A stretch of 64,000 nucleotides of DNA from Gentiana macrophylla (GCA_026214975.1 JAOBSW010000286.1:203061-267060); one strand, 5' to 3'; counted from the stretch's first letter, positions 22,452 through 33,983 are shown. Program-made: numbers and translations. Notes: generated by a model from the letters alone, not told the origin.

Positions 22452-23262
22452 TTAACCTCTAAGATCATCATACCAGGCCCTGTGAGCTTTCTTCAGGCCA
22501 TAAATGGCTTTGTGAAGCTTACAAACATGTGTAGGAAGGACCAAATCAACAAAACCAGTAGGTTGATCTAGATAAACATCTTCCTGAAGATGACCCTGTA
22601 AAATGCATTATTAAAATCTAGTTGACTTAAAGACCACCCATGCGAGAAGGCAAGGGAAGAACTATCCTTACTGTAGTCGGTTTAACCACGGGACTAAATG
22701 TCTCATAATAGTCCACACCCGGACGTTGTGTAAAATCTTTGGCAACAGGGCGTGCCTTGTAGCGGTCAATCGAACCATCTACATTGTGTTTTAACCTAAA
22801 TATCCATTTGGAAGCAATAACGTTGTAGGAGGGATTGGGATGGACTAAATCTCATGTATCATTACGCATCAAAGCGTCATATTCCTCTTGCATAGCTTTT
22901 CTCCTCAGGGGATGTTTGAGGGCTTGAGTAATAGATGTAGGTTCGAGTGTCATGAGGAGAAGGAAGATGAGTGTGAAGATTAAGCTTTTGAATAGGTTTG
23001 CGGATATTGTTTTGAGCCCATGTGCGCATAGGATGAGTGGGAACAACAGTATGAGTGAGAGGTGGGGGTGGACTGGGAGATTAATGTGGTTCTTGATCAG
23101 TAGGGGAAAAGAGATGGCGGAGGGGTGTAGGGGAGGTAGGAGGAGGTGTGGACATCCAATCAGAGAGATGGAGTGGTGGGGGGTGCAGGGGTAGCAAAGG
23201 GAAGACTGTTTCAACGAACTTAACATGACAAGAAAGATAGAGACGAGAGTTGGTGGTGTCAT
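22452..23262 (-). pseudogene. Copia reverse transcriptase fragment (C-terminal half of a split pol)
   Basis: On the minus strand, about 23255-23215 reads RLYLSCHVKFVETVFPL, the end of a Copia integrase region. A Pro/Ser-rich linker follows, then KAMQEEYDALMRNDT near 22900-22850. After a stop come [20 protein letters not shown] and [12 protein letters not shown] near 22820-22690, and YGLKKAHRAWYD near 22480. Frames carry stops and the RT ends abruptly at 22452, before the YVDD box. It continues the integrase at 29280-30095; the hAT-like insertion separates them. Confidence 0.88.
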
Positions 23263-23482
23263 AACTAGGGGTGGCAAATTTCCCGATAATCCCGACTTGT
23301 CCTGAATCCCATCCCGGTCCCGTCCCGAAAAATTCAGATCCCGAAATTTCGGGATTCCTCCCGACCTGAAAAATACGGGAAAGGGAACGGATATAAAACT
23401 CAATCCCTTCGGGTTCCCGATCCCGACCCGAATACATACATACAGACACACACACGCACACGCATATATATATTTATTAATA

Positions 23483-23484
23483 CA

Positions 23485-23515
<31 letters not shown>

Positions 23516-23518
23516 ATA
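23483..23518. repeat. AAAT tetranucleotide microsatellite
   Basis: About nine AAAT repeats, flanked by further TA- and CA-rich tracts. Confidence 0.88.
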
Positions 23519-23540
23519 TATATATATACATACATATGAC

Positions 23541-24249
23541 TAGGGCTGAGCTTGGAATGACTTCGGTGGGTTTGGGTTGATTTTGAAAGACTCGGACCGG
23601 TTTGGGGCGCCATAATTAGTTCCCCAAACCAAACCAAAACGAAGTCAGCCCCAATGGTTTGGTTCGAATTGGTTTTGGTTTGGATTGGGTTGGTTTCGGT
23701 TTAAAAAGCTGAATCTTAAATAAATATGACAACACCAACCTTTTTTACATAAACTCTAAATAGCTACATCCAAACTAAAATAAATTACAAACCAATATGA
23801 TAAAAAAAAACTTAAAACAACTAACAAGTAACAACACATTACAATATAATTCAGCTACGATCAATCCTCCATAGTTGCATACTTTCATACATGCATTTAC
23901 TGATTTGCGTATTTACATCAAAAGAGCAAAAGGCTGAACTAAATTCTACTATTGGGCTAAGTGGGCCGAGAGTCTAAGATTGTTATAATGGGTTATATTG
24001 ATAAAAAAAAATTTGGTTATATTGGGTCGGTTGGGTAATTGGTATAATATATATAATTAATGTATAAAAAATTTGGTTTGGTTTGGATTGGATCGGGTAT
24101 ATTAAAAATATCTGAAACCAACCCAATGCGATTCGGTTTGGTTCCAAACCGAACCAATTCATTTGGTTTGTTTATTGGTTTGGTTAATTCGGATTGGTTT
24201 GGATCGGTTTACGGTTTGGATTGATTCTTGGTTATTTTGCTCATTACTA
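23541..24249. mobile_element. Putative MITE with GGTTTGG-rich ends
   Basis: Left end TAGGGCTGAGC and inverse right end TAGTAATGAGC are similar. The interior is rich in GGTTTGG/GGTTCGG words at both ends, including a short internal palindrome CCCCAAACCAAACC. No clear target duplication was found, so this is tentative. Confidence 0.4.
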
Positions 24250-24274
24250 AATTGTATATATGTATGCATATATA

Positions 24275-24278
<4 letters not shown>

Positions 24279-24365
<87 letters not shown>
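24279..24365. repeat. Compound (AT)n(GT)n microsatellite
   Basis: About 25 AT repeats followed by about 18 GT repeats. Overlapping frames on both strands here are artefacts. Confidence 0.95.
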
Positions 24366-24368
<3 letters not shown>

Positions 24369-24375
24369 CATATAT

Positions 24376-25044
24376 TGTTGGAGAAATTTGAATTAAATTT
24401 AATTCTAAAATTACGGAGGGTCACATCGGTTCGGTGAAAGGTGACAATTACGTAAGAGATTGTATCCTTTCGGTGAAAGGTTGCACCTGTTTGGTTGAAT
24501 CATTTTTGAAAGGACGCAACCGGTATTGAATGGCTTCCTTACTCCTAAAAATTCCCTCCATTTCGGAATGAAAAGAACACAGATTTTCTGCGCTTTTGCT
24601 TACCAAAATTCTGCGAAAATAAAAAGCATTTTTCCGCATAAACATTTGCACTAGTCAGAGATATCGAGGCCGGATCAGTTCACCACTTGTTCGCATTAAA
24701 GTTTTTCAACCAGAACAAGGAAAAGACTGTTATCTATTTTCTCAGCAAGAGGGAGATTTTTTTAGTATCTTGGTAGACTTCCTGTCATAACCGTGGGCAT
24801 TTAATCGGGGTAAGGAAGTCTTAAGGACAGTGTTTTCTACCCGACTCAGTCTAACGAATAAGTTTTCGTCTTTTACTCTTGCTTTCTGCATTTTTTATTT
24901 CGAATATGTTTCAGTAATTTTCAATTAATGAAACGTTCATTCTTCTTATGTGTTCATCATGCCTGCAATATGTTTCTACAAGTTTATGTTATTCGATTTT
25001 CAGAAATTTTATAAACTGGAACTACACCACTAATTTTTTCCACA
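24376..25044 (+). repeat. 5' LTR of gag-only Copia
   Basis: 669 bp; matches 28160-28789 with substitutions and a deletion. Includes CGGTGAAAGG words repeated near 24430-24480. Confidence 0.9.
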
Positions 25045-26003
25045 ATCTTAAGACTTTATCTTGCTTCTTGTGTTAATAATCAGCTTTGTGTTTGATGTGC
25101 ATATACTTTTGTAAAACTTTGAACACTAAATTGCATCTGCAATTCTGGAAAATAACATAGGGAAAATTTTTAGTAATACAAACAATTTTTATATATTTTT
25201 CAGAAAAATGACATGACTAACTACTTTGTTTTCAAGGCTATAATACTTTATAATTACTACGTATTTTCTGAAAACTCGACGAATAAAAATTGTTTCTAAG
25301 GTGTTATAGATTACAAATACGTTTGTATTAATTGTTAAAAGTATCCGTGAATTTTTAAAACAACTTTAGAAAAAGTTGAAGCATAAAATTCATGTTTAAC
25401 CGGATGCTTATTAGTTAAATGTGGTACAACAACATACTTATGTGCAAATATTTCGATAAATTTATTTTTGATTTTGTCTGTGATGTTAAACATCTTCTAA
25501 AATATGTTGGTATCTATTCTAGAGATGTGAAACGACTATTAAAAAAATCTGGAACATGAAATTGCGGAAAAATAGAATTTTTTTTGTGTAAAATGCACTT
25601 GTTGTCTTGTATACCTTTTGAATAATTATGTTAACAACATGATTTTCGTGTTAATATAATTCTACAAGTATGTGAGTATATTTTACTTGTAACAAAAATC
25701 TGCAATTTAGTTGAAAACATTGTTGTGCCAAAAAATATAAATATTTGTTACGACTTTTTGGAAAATTGGAAAAATTGCCTACTATGTGTTGTAGTCCAAA
25801 ATACTTTGTAAATACTCATTCATTTCTAAAAAGTTAAAGAACGAAAGTTGTTTATTTGGTGTTGTAGATTAACAAAATGTTCATGTTATGTGTTTAAAAT
25901 GTTAATGGATTTTTAAAATTGCGATATACCAATATCGGGAAAAGTGTGCATAACAAAGTCTGTTTTGCAACTTTTATTGTTGATCTTCTGTTTATGAACA
26001 TAA
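25045..26003. other. Untranslated leader of gag-only Copia
   Basis: Long AT-rich leader with no open frame of note, up to the ATG at 26004. Confidence 0.6.
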
Positions 26004-26694
26004 ATGGAAGGAACATTGGAAACAACTCCTTTGCCGTTTTGGAAACCTATTGCTGTGCAAGGAACGAGTTCGTCTCACCACGAAAAACCGGAGAAGTTCA
26101 ACGGGCAAAACTTCAAGAGATGGCATTTGAAAATGCTATTCTATTCGATTACTTTGAGTTTGGAAAAATGGCTAATTGAGGATCCTTCTGCGGTGCAGAG
26201 GGTGAAAATATATTGTTGATCGGTTTATGGAATACAAGATGATGGAATCCAAAACCGTTGTTAGCCAAATAAAAGAGTTGCAGATAGTTATCGCCAAGTG
26301 TCTCGAGGAAGGTTTGGTTATTAATGAACCATTCCAAGTTGCGGAAATAATTGGGAAACTTCCACCTTCGTGGAGAGATTTCAAAAATTATTTGAAGCAT
26401 AAAACCAAGGAGATAACCATGAATAAGATGGTGGTGAAAATAAGGGTTGAAGAGAACAACCGGCAACTTGTCAGAGGAGGGAACTTTGAACAATCCAAGA
26501 CAAATTTGGTGGAATCCAGTTCCGGTGAAAATAATGGCAAAGGCCAGAAAATAAAGTTAAAGGGTGAAAGTTCAAAGTCCAATCAAGAGGCTAAGCCATT
26601 TAATGGTAAATGCTTTAATTGCGGGAAACAAGGACACCGCCTGAATGAATGCCGAAAACCTCGGAAGTTTGACAATAAAACGTGGCAGAAATAG
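26004..26694 (+). pseudogene. Copia gag pseudogene (UBN2-type) with zinc knuckle
   Basis: Start at 26004 (MEGTLETTPLPFW), followed by EKFNGQNFKRWHLKM, the typical N-terminal motif of plant Copia gag. A deletion near 26205 joins this to KYIVDRFMEYKMM in another frame and removes roughly 60-70 codons of the core. The rest is open: VVSQIKELQ, KLPPSWRDFKNYLKHK, then a basic linker and the zinc knuckle CFNCGKQGHRLNEC near 26611-26652, ending at TAG 26692. It would bind RNA and form particles if intact; as it stands the product is split. Confidence 0.88.
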
Positions 26695-27400
26695 TCACCG
26701 AGACTATGGATGAATTGAATTTGTCCGCTTGTTGATTGCACTGAACCTGATGATTGAACTTCTTTTGTTAAACTTTGAATCTAATTCATGGTTTGTAATA
26801 AACAATTTAATTTATACATTATTATATGTGTATAATAATTTGTATAAATGTGTATGTAGGAGTTTATGTAAACAACTTAATGGTTGTGATAAGTTATGAA
26901 TATATGTATAATATGTTGTTATAGTCATATTAATTATAGATTTGCTTTTGGTTTTGTGATGTACATTTCAAGATGTAAAGACGAAGTTGTTTATGCGTTT
27001 GTTGATACGTTTAAATCTACATAATAAAAAGGTTAATCAATTCATGGTGATCAAGGTGGAAAAGTGTGATTCAAGATTTAATGAAGTTTGTTTTGGTACC
27101 GAAAACATTCATCGAATCATTGAACTATACGTACCTTAATCAGTTAATGTTACAAAATGATGATTAACTTGAGGTTTACAAAAAAACCTGTGGGGGAAGA
27201 ATATCTTCTGGACTTAAACTTCATCATATTCTTGGAAATGTGGGGAGAATGGTTGAGGGAATTTACCTAATCAAATTGAAGTAAAGAAAGCAAGAAATGG
27301 AAAGGAAGTTGAAGTAATTCAAAGTTCCTTGAAAAGATATTGCTTGTGGCTTAAAGTCAATCACTGTTATTAGAATGCAATAGTCGGTAAGTGATACAAC
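26695..27400. other. Non-coding stretch where pol is deleted
   Basis: AT-rich with many stops and no protease, integrase or RT motif on the plus strand. The deletion joining gag to the RNase H tail falls within this stretch. Confidence 0.55.
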
Positions 27401-27620
27401 AAGCACACTGTAATATGAAAATGGTAAGTTAAGATTCATATCTCGTAGACACAATACCATTTAAGAATGACCTCTAATTGTTTGATTTACTCGATTGTAC
27501 AAAGTCGAAGGAGAATCTTGCGGATCCGCTTATAAAAAGGTTTAGGTAGAGATCGGGTGTCAATTTTTTGACAAACGAAATGGGACTGAAGCCTATTATG
27601 CATGTTCCCTTATAATGGCA
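27400..27620 (+). pseudogene. Remnant of Copia RNase H C-terminus
   Basis: Reads ISRRHNTI near 27440, then, shifted, KSKENLADPLIKRF near 27504-27545, followed by a TSREMGLKPI-like phrase near 27566. These are the closing motifs of Copia RNase H and the downstream conserved segment. It shows that the element descends from a full gag-pol Copia by internal deletion. Confidence 0.75.
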
Positions 27621-28159
27621 ACCCAACCATAGTGACTAGAGATCCCAAAATCATTGTTCAAAAGGGACAACTAAGTTATGAGGGGCAATTAGCACTTACT
27701 CGTTCTGTTTAATGAAAAGTGATGTCTATTGAATGGTTCAAGGTTAATCATTATGCTTTTAATGATTCCTAATTCTTGGTAAAGCCAAGTGGGGTATTGA
27801 AGAATACTTTTTATAGGAGGTCGTCTATGTAAGTTGAAGTGGGGCCTCTTCTGTGAGAATTTGAGGGCTGAATTCTCTAACACACTTCCTGAAAACAAGG
27901 TGTTCCAGGGCCAAAATGGACACAACCATGAGAACTTCGAAAAGCCAGGGGGTCTATTGTGTGGGTATCATTGCCTAGACATGCACCAAAGCTTGAGCAA
28001 TTCAAGACATAGTTCACTACTTAGCCGAGTATGTCCGATGGCATTCTACTAGGGAAGGTTCAAGGCAGCAAACCACCTCGCCCGATGCAATAAAGCTCCG
28101 TTTGATATCCCTTCAGAGTCTGCATTGTATTTGCATTAATTTTCATTCATGTGGGGGAT
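27621..28159. other. 3' untranslated part of gag-only Copia, to polypurine tract
   Basis: No gene. Ends GTGGGGGAT immediately before the LTR start at 28160. Confidence 0.6.
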
Positions 28160-28789
28160 TGTTGGAGAAATCTGAATTAAAATTAATTCTAAAATTATGG
28201 AGGGTCGCATCGGTTCAGTGAAAGGTTACAACTACGTAAGAGGTTGTATTCTTTCGGTTAAAGGTTGCACCTGTTCGGTTGAATCATTTTTGAATGGACG
28301 CAACCGGTAGTGAATGGCTTCCTTACTCCTAAAAATTCCCTCCATTTATGATTGAAAAGAACACAGATTTTATGCACTTTTGCATACCAAAATTCTGCCA
28401 AAAAAAGTATTTGTTGGCCTAAACATTGGCATTAGTCAGAGATATCGAGGCCGGATTAGTTCACCGTTTGTTCGCATTGAAGTGCCGCAACCAGAACAAG
28501 GAAAATATTGTTGTATCTTGGGAGACTTCTTGCCATAACCGTTGGCATCTAATCGGGACAATAAAGTCTTAAGGACAACGTTCTACGCACCTCAGTCTAA
28601 CGAATAAGTTTTCATCTTTTACTCTTGCTTTCTGCATTTTTTAATTCGAATATGTTGCAGTAATTCTCAATAATGAAATGTTCGTTCTTCTTATGTGTTC
28701 ATCATGCCTGCAATAAGTTTCTACAAGTTTATGTTATTCGATTTTCAGAAAATTTATAAATTGATACTACACTACTAATTTTTCCAACA
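28160..28789 (+). repeat. 3' LTR of gag-only Copia
   Basis: 630 bp, TGTTGGAG to CCAACA; a shorter, diverged copy of 24376-25044. Confidence 0.9.
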
Positions 28790-28791
28790 TT

Positions 28792-28829
<38 letters not shown>

Positions 28830-29110
28830 TAACATTTTTCATCCCAATATAAATACCCACAACCCTAAATACTAAAAATATAAGCCTATTACATTCTCTG
28901 CTTCCGCCGTTTCTCAATGTCTATGCACATCTTTTCTGCTCTTTAATATTCTAGAGTTTTCTTCCTCACAAAAGCCACCCACCTCCACCGGCCGTCGACT
29001 CTGTCGCCGTTAACTCATTTCTCCACCCCCACCTTTTGAACTATTGTTTTGATCAAATAATTATTGTCATTCTTTTTATATTAACATGAATATTTTTTAA
29101 CATCATATAT
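28790..29110 (-). other. Promoter- or UTR-like stretch inside hAT-like element
   Basis: On the plus strand 28848-29040 has a TATAAATA box (near 28849), then an A/C-rich segment and a CT-rich GCTTCCGCCGTTTCTC segment, like a plant core promoter and 5' leader. It may be the promoter of the ancestral hAT transposase or a captured host promoter; no coding region follows. An AT microsatellite lies at 28795-28830. Confidence 0.3.
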
Positions 29111-29279
29111 TTGGGACATTCATTTCCGACCCGACGGGATTCCGAATATTCGGGTGTCCCAATTGTCGGGACCCAACGTCTATCGGATACAGGCTCGGGA
29201 AGAAAAATTGAATCCCGAATCTTGTCGGGGCGGGTTTCGGGTAGCGGGTTTACGGGTCAGGTCCAACCCGATGCCACGG

Positions 29280-30095
29280 TTTGGAACGATGATGCAGTTT
29301 GTGATCAGTGTAGGGACATAACGAAGGATAGCATAAACACCCAAAGACAAGTAATTTTTGGTAGTTGGGAGACTCCTGAAAAATACACTCATAAGGAGAT
29401 TTCATGTTAAAGAACGGGAGAGGGCATGCGATTAATGAGAGAGACAACAGTTGAGAGGGCATAGGGCCAGAAGTTGGTGGGGAGACAGGCATGTGAAAGA
29501 AGTGCAAGACCGGTTTCAATAATTTCTAGGTGACGACGTTCTGAAATGCCATTGTGCCCAGGTGTGTGAGGGGTGTGGTATGAAAGGAGATGCCAATGAT
29601 GTCAAGGTAATGATGGAGGGAGATAAATTCGCCACCATTATCCGAGTAGACAGTTTTGATGGGGTGATTAAAGTATTTTTCAACGATTGTACGAAAAAGA
29701 ATAAAAGCGTGTGCAACATCGGATTTTCGATTGAGGGGATAAAACCACTTGTAACGTGTGTAATGATCAACAAATATTTCGTAATATTGAAAACCACCCA
29801 GAGAAAGAACAGGAGAAGTCCAAACATCAAAAAAAATAATTTCAAGGGGACGCGAAGAGCGTAAATTAGATAGGCCAAAGGCCAGTTTATGACTTTGTTT
29901 TCTAGACACGTAGAACAATGCATAAATGAATCCAAACTATAAGTACAAAAATTGTATTAAAATAGAACTAGCAGGATGGCCTAAACGATGATGCCACAAT
30001 TGAGTTGTGGCTTTATTGGTGGGAAAAGCAAACAAAGGTGCAACGGGCCATTCATAGAGTCCATTTTTAACCAGCCCACGGTGCAGGGTTTGACT
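29280..30095 (-). pseudogene. Copia integrase fragment (N-terminal half of a split pol)
   Basis: Minus strand, from 30090: NGLYEWPVA, then QLWHHRL-type pre-integrase zinc motif (with changes), HKLAFGLSNLRSS, EIIFFDVWTSPV (first catalytic D), YSDNGGEF near 29625 (second D), then PYTDHKLHHRSK near 29300 just before the hAT-like insertion. Two overlapping frames (29516-29935 and 29526-29918) reflect frameshifts. Its continuation is at 22452-23262. The 5' part (gag, protease) is cut off at about 30098 by LTR sequence. Confidence 0.88.
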
Positions 30096-30099
30096 CATC

Positions 30100-31746
30100 A
30101 GGATTATTCATAGGGTTTATAGGGTTTATTAGAGTTTGATTTATGAATAGGTTTGATCAAACAAGCAATTGTAATGGTCGGTGATTTATATCGATGATCG
30201 GTCCATATCGATAGGGTAGATAGGTCGATGAGACTAGTCGGGAACCTCTTTGAAGACTGAAGGCTGAGGGCTCAAACTCAGTTACAGAAGGCTAAGGGAT
30301 CAAACTTAGTAATTTAAGTAAAGGATATGGAATCTGAATTTAGGCAAGTCTGTGATGACCTAAACTGATTACATATACCTTGTGAAGAAGGTCTAAGTTC
30401 CATAAGATGGATGATGTTTGGAACTAGGTTATAATTAAAAAGGTGTAATCTAACTTCACAAATAAAAGTTAGATAAAATAAATCAACTGCATTATATTTT
30501 ATACTCAGTAAATTGCGATTCAAATAGATCGATTAGTATCTCGTAGATCGATGAACTGCTTGATGATATACCTCGATTAATTCAACATTATATTGGAAGA
30601 TTACATGGATAAGGACGACCAACTACCTCGACTTATCAAACAAATCAAAAGTGAGATCAAAAGGCGTTGGGATGATTCGGACTTTTAACCATTGGATAAA
30701 AGTCAAAGGTGGGATGTTTGCGCGCTTGTCAAAAGGAATTTGACGAGTGTCGAGTCATATGAATAGTGATAGAATGCAAATCAGATGGGACAAAAACAAG
30801 GAACGGTTACATTTAAGTTTCAAATACAAGTCACATGCATTCTTGCCTATAAATAGAGGACTTTCTACTCAGAAACAAGATGATGATTTATGAAATTTTG
30901 ATAAACTAAAAAGAGGCAATTCTGAGCTGAAAAACACCCTGCTGAACTTACTGAACTTCTAGCTACTGATCCAGAGAAATTCTTCAAGTGTATTCTGCAT
31001 TCAAGCTACATCAAGTATACACACTTGAAGACTGCAAGCTACTGATTATATCATCCTAATCAAGCTGCTGCAACTGAATCATTTATTTGATTCATTCTTT
31101 ATTTTATAAAGAACTCTTGAAAGACAGTGAAGCACGGTTGTGTGAAAGATCTGTTGTTTGTGGTGGAGGGTGGTGAGGCGGTCCTACCCTTCAAGGACAG
31201 TGGAAGACTCGGGAGCGACAATCCTACTGTTCCCGATTTCGATTTGTGAAGCCATAGTTATTGGTGAAGGACAAGCAACTTAGGAATCTTTGTAAAAGCT
31301 ACATCAAAGATCTCTAGTGAATTTCCTCCAACATCACAGAGAAGAAGAGTGGTGAGCGAGGATTACACCACCTGGAACCACTATAAAATCTGCCTACTTA
31401 CTTTCAGCATTTACATTCTGCACTTAGTTTACCATTACACATCAACCTATTGAATCTAGCAACTGAAATCACACACAGACACTACTGAGTAACTAATACT
31501 TAGTATCATATTTAACAACAAGTATTAAGGCTTAATTTTGATATTATTCCGCTGCACAAATTCAGCAAACTTAACTTTGATGACTCTTTGTTTTATCGAG
31601 GAGCTCGAGGTATCGACAAACTCATCAAGTATCCATGCATTTCTTTGAAGTTGCATAATTTGTTAACTCCAAAGTTTTAAGTGTTAAGTTTATTCACCTC
31701 CCCCCCCCCCTCTAAACTTAATCAAAGCCTTTTCAAGGGACCAACA
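30100..31746 (+). repeat. SIRE-like Copia LTR, left boundary uncertain
   Basis: Ends TTTTCAAGGGACCAACA at 31746, as do the LTRs at 14194-14527 and 48904-50303. Contains a TATA box TATAAATA (30848-30855) in the same context as the one at 49625, and GGAACCACTATAAA before a CT-rich stretch, also shared. A C10 run lies at 31700. The start could not be fixed; no gag follows, so this is a solo or truncated LTR. Confidence 0.65.
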
Positions 31747-32129
31747 GAATGGGTAACTTTCACTTCCACGCGTAGTATACTCAACATCCATCGCTGTTAA
31801 AGATCTTAAATTCACCATGGGTAAATCAATTCATAAATTGGGGGGAATAACTAATCTCTCATAATTAGAACGAATACGTTTTAAACTCTTGTGTGATCTT
31901 GTGTTGAACATGCATAATCTTGTGTGTTCATCGTCACCATTGTTATTCTTGCAACGTTTGTTGGTCATAGACCGTATTCGTGGCATTCAATCTTGATTAG
32001 TCTGTGTTTTTACGAGTCTCTATGGGATTCGACCTTGTCTCGCTAGTACTCTGCTACGATAAACCTAGTCTTATTGCTAGTAGTTGTGCATTGCACGCGC
32101 ATCAAGCTTTTTAGCGCCGTTGCCGGGGA
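31747..32129 (+). repeat. Gypsy LTR end with tRNA-Asp-type primer site
   Basis: GGGATTCGACCTTGTCTCGC, then a pyrimidine/purine mix, and the primer site TTAGCGCCGTTGCCGGGGA at 32111-32129, close to the TGGCGCCGTTGCCGGGGA site of Athila/Tat-type gypsy elements. Upstream DNA is the LTR 3' part, truncated on the left by the SIRE-like LTR. Confidence 0.7.
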
Positions 32130-32820
32130 CTAGCGTCAAAAACACTTTTTGATTTAAGATTGAGAATTCGTATATATTCGTGATGTGATCCATGATGACA
32201 TTCCCGACCCATTGGCACCTATGCAGCCCGTGGATCATCTGGTAGTTCGAGATGGGCCAATAACGAGGCTCCAAAGGAAGAGATTGAGAGATGCTATGAA
32301 CAACTTGGTGATATAGACTTATTCGGAATTTGGAGAGCCCATGGAGAAGACTTATTCGGCATTCGAGAATTTTGTTTCAATGATCCAGTATACCGCTTAT
32401 ATATTTTTTATTGGGGAGAGATGTCGACCATTTATTAAATAAAAGTTGTTATTACGGTATCCTGCTCTTTTACCACTGTTATTTGCCTTTTGGGGCCTAT
32501 TTTCACCTTAGTACTTACGGAGGTGGATTATTTTTCAAATTAATTTACATGACTCGAAAAACATTAATTTATTGCTTTTTTGATATGATTTTGAATGTTC
32601 CTAAGACATTGTTTCATACATTTCTTAACCCATTAGAGTACGTATTCATTTCAACAAGCACAAGTTACGTGACTACGCAAAGCGAATACATGTAAAAAAA
32701 CATGAGTATCACAAGAGTGTAAAACATATAAATGTTTAATATATTAGACAACATAACATGAGTATGTATAAGATGTTAATTATCAACCTCCTTATCTGCT
32801 TAAGTTTTTGGGAAAGATAG
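32130..32820. other. Leader and gag-start remnant, then AT-rich DNA
   Basis: Near 32245-32310 a frame reads DGPITRLQRKRLRDAMNN, reminiscent of a conserved basic segment in gypsy polyproteins. From 32400 no coding is seen; a 94-codon frame (32411-32695) is unrecognised. The end TTAAGTTTTTGGGAAAGATAG followed after the TRIM by ATGGTATCAGAGCC suggests another, older LTR end and primer site. Confidence 0.45.
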
Positions 32821-33175
32821 TGTTAAAGTGTCCTACATTGGGAACTTGTGGTTGTTTCACCCACCATATTAAGAGATGGGCTTCTCTCACCTTACAACCT
32901 AGGTTTTGGGGGATGAGGTCCCTCCTCTTATATGGGTTTGGGCCTATGTTTTCCACATGGTATCAGAGCTACCCTTTATTGTGCAAGTGTTGGGCCTATT
33001 TGTTGGCCTTGTGTGCCCGGCCCACACTTGATGGTGCGTGTTAAAGTGTCCCATATTGGGAACTTGTGGTTGTTTCACCCACCATATTAAGAGATGAGTT
33101 TCCCTCACCTCACAACCTAGTTTTTGCGGGATGAGGTCCCTCCTCTTATATGGGTTTGGGCCTATATTTTCCACA
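32821..33175 (+). mobile_element. TRIM retrotransposon, complete, 355 bp
   Basis: Two 137-bp LTRs (32821-32957 and 33039-33175) start TGTTAAAGTGTCC and end TTTTCCACA. Directly after the first comes the primer site TGGTATCAGAGCT (32958-32970). The internal part is only 81 bp. A perfect target duplication GATAG flanks it (32816-32820 and 33176-33180). Non-coding; it must borrow reverse transcriptase and integrase. Confidence 0.95.
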
Positions 33176-33260
33176 GATAGTAGTTCATTATGGTATCAGA
33201 GCCGGAAGGAATGTGATCGAACCCCGGTGTCAACATTACTGACGACACCAAGGTTCAATC

Positions 33261-33983
33261 TGTAACGCCCCTTTCCCGAAAACCGAGTCCTTAACCGGAA
33301 AGAGCGCACGGCACAAATATTATCAAATAAATTCAATAATATATGTAAGCCTTACGTCATACATCAGAACTAAAACGACGCGGAAGGTAAAACGACTCAG
33401 GAAAAGCAAAAGACAAAAGATCGAACACACGGTTTCCAATGCTGCTAAACTAAATCCAATAAAGAGAACTAAAAAATCCAACGTTAAATCCAAAGGAACC
33501 AAATAGAACTAATCCAAAAGAAAGACATCAATGTTTGAATTGAACCAACAACATTATTGAAAAAATTAAAACTAAAAGAACTAAATCTTCACGAGCTCCG
33601 TCTCACACGTCCTCGTCAAAGAACTCATCAGCGTTAGCAACCTGTTCATCTTCTTTGGGGAAAGAGAAAGACAAACAAAAAGTAACGGGGTAAGTACATA
33701 AGTACTTAGTAAAGCATAGAAGATCGCATAACGTCGGTCTCATAAAGAAATAAAAGCAACGCCGTCTTTTATTAATTCATTCCGTTATTAGCCCTAGCTA
33801 ACTATCACATTATGTTCATAGCATAACATGAGATTCCAAAGGTATCTAGCTTAGCTCAAGTTTGTTGCATCATGAATATCAAGGGCACTACGCCTAGTAA
33901 TAGGATGTACTAGGACAACTGGGTGATAACCGGTAGAATGTACCAGACGCTTTATCTAGCCAATCGATTGACCGGCGTGGGTA
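33261..33983 (-). repeat. Truncated 3' LTR of gypsy element 2
   Basis: Corresponds to 37553-38327. Also lacks about 55 bp present at 38218-38272, removed between short GGTG repeats. Joined to RNase H sequence at 33983/33984. Confidence 0.92.

Larger units (their letters stand above)
24376..28789 (+). mobile_element. Gag-only (TR-GAG-like) Copia derivative, 4.4 kb
   Basis: Two LTRs start TGTTGGAGAAAT and end TTTTTCCACA or TTTTTCCAACA (24376-25044, 28160-28789). Between them lie a Copia gag with zinc knuckle and only the last stretch of RNase H; protease, integrase and most of RT are gone. GTGGGGGAT before the 3' LTR is the polypurine tract. Flanks TATAT and TTTAT match 4 of 5, in an AT microsatellite. 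The phrase after the 5' LTR is not a tRNA-Met primer site. It resembles the non-autonomous gag-bearing elements described in plants. Confidence 0.85.
23266..29278. mobile_element. hAT-like DNA element interrupting Copia pol, itself multiply invaded
   Basis: Left end TAGGGGTGGCAAATTTCCCG and right end (inverse) GTGGCATCGGGTTGG enclose subterminal regions dense in CCCGA/TCGGG words in opposite orientation (23280-23440 and 29125-29270). Such ends occur in plant hAT-like elements. About 16 codons of the host Copia expected between the halves are missing and no clean duplication is seen, so ends are approximate. It contains a MITE, microsatellites and a gag-only Copia. Confidence 0.55.

Noticed and set aside
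22852..23637. 261-codon minus-strand frame taken as one gene
   Set aside because: Only the part below about 23262 is Copia pol; the upstream half is hAT-like end and tetranucleotide repeat read by chance.
24159..24424. Overlapping frames on both strands with His/Thr, Tyr/Ile and Cys/Val runs
   Set aside because: Direct translation of the (AT)n(GT)n microsatellite.
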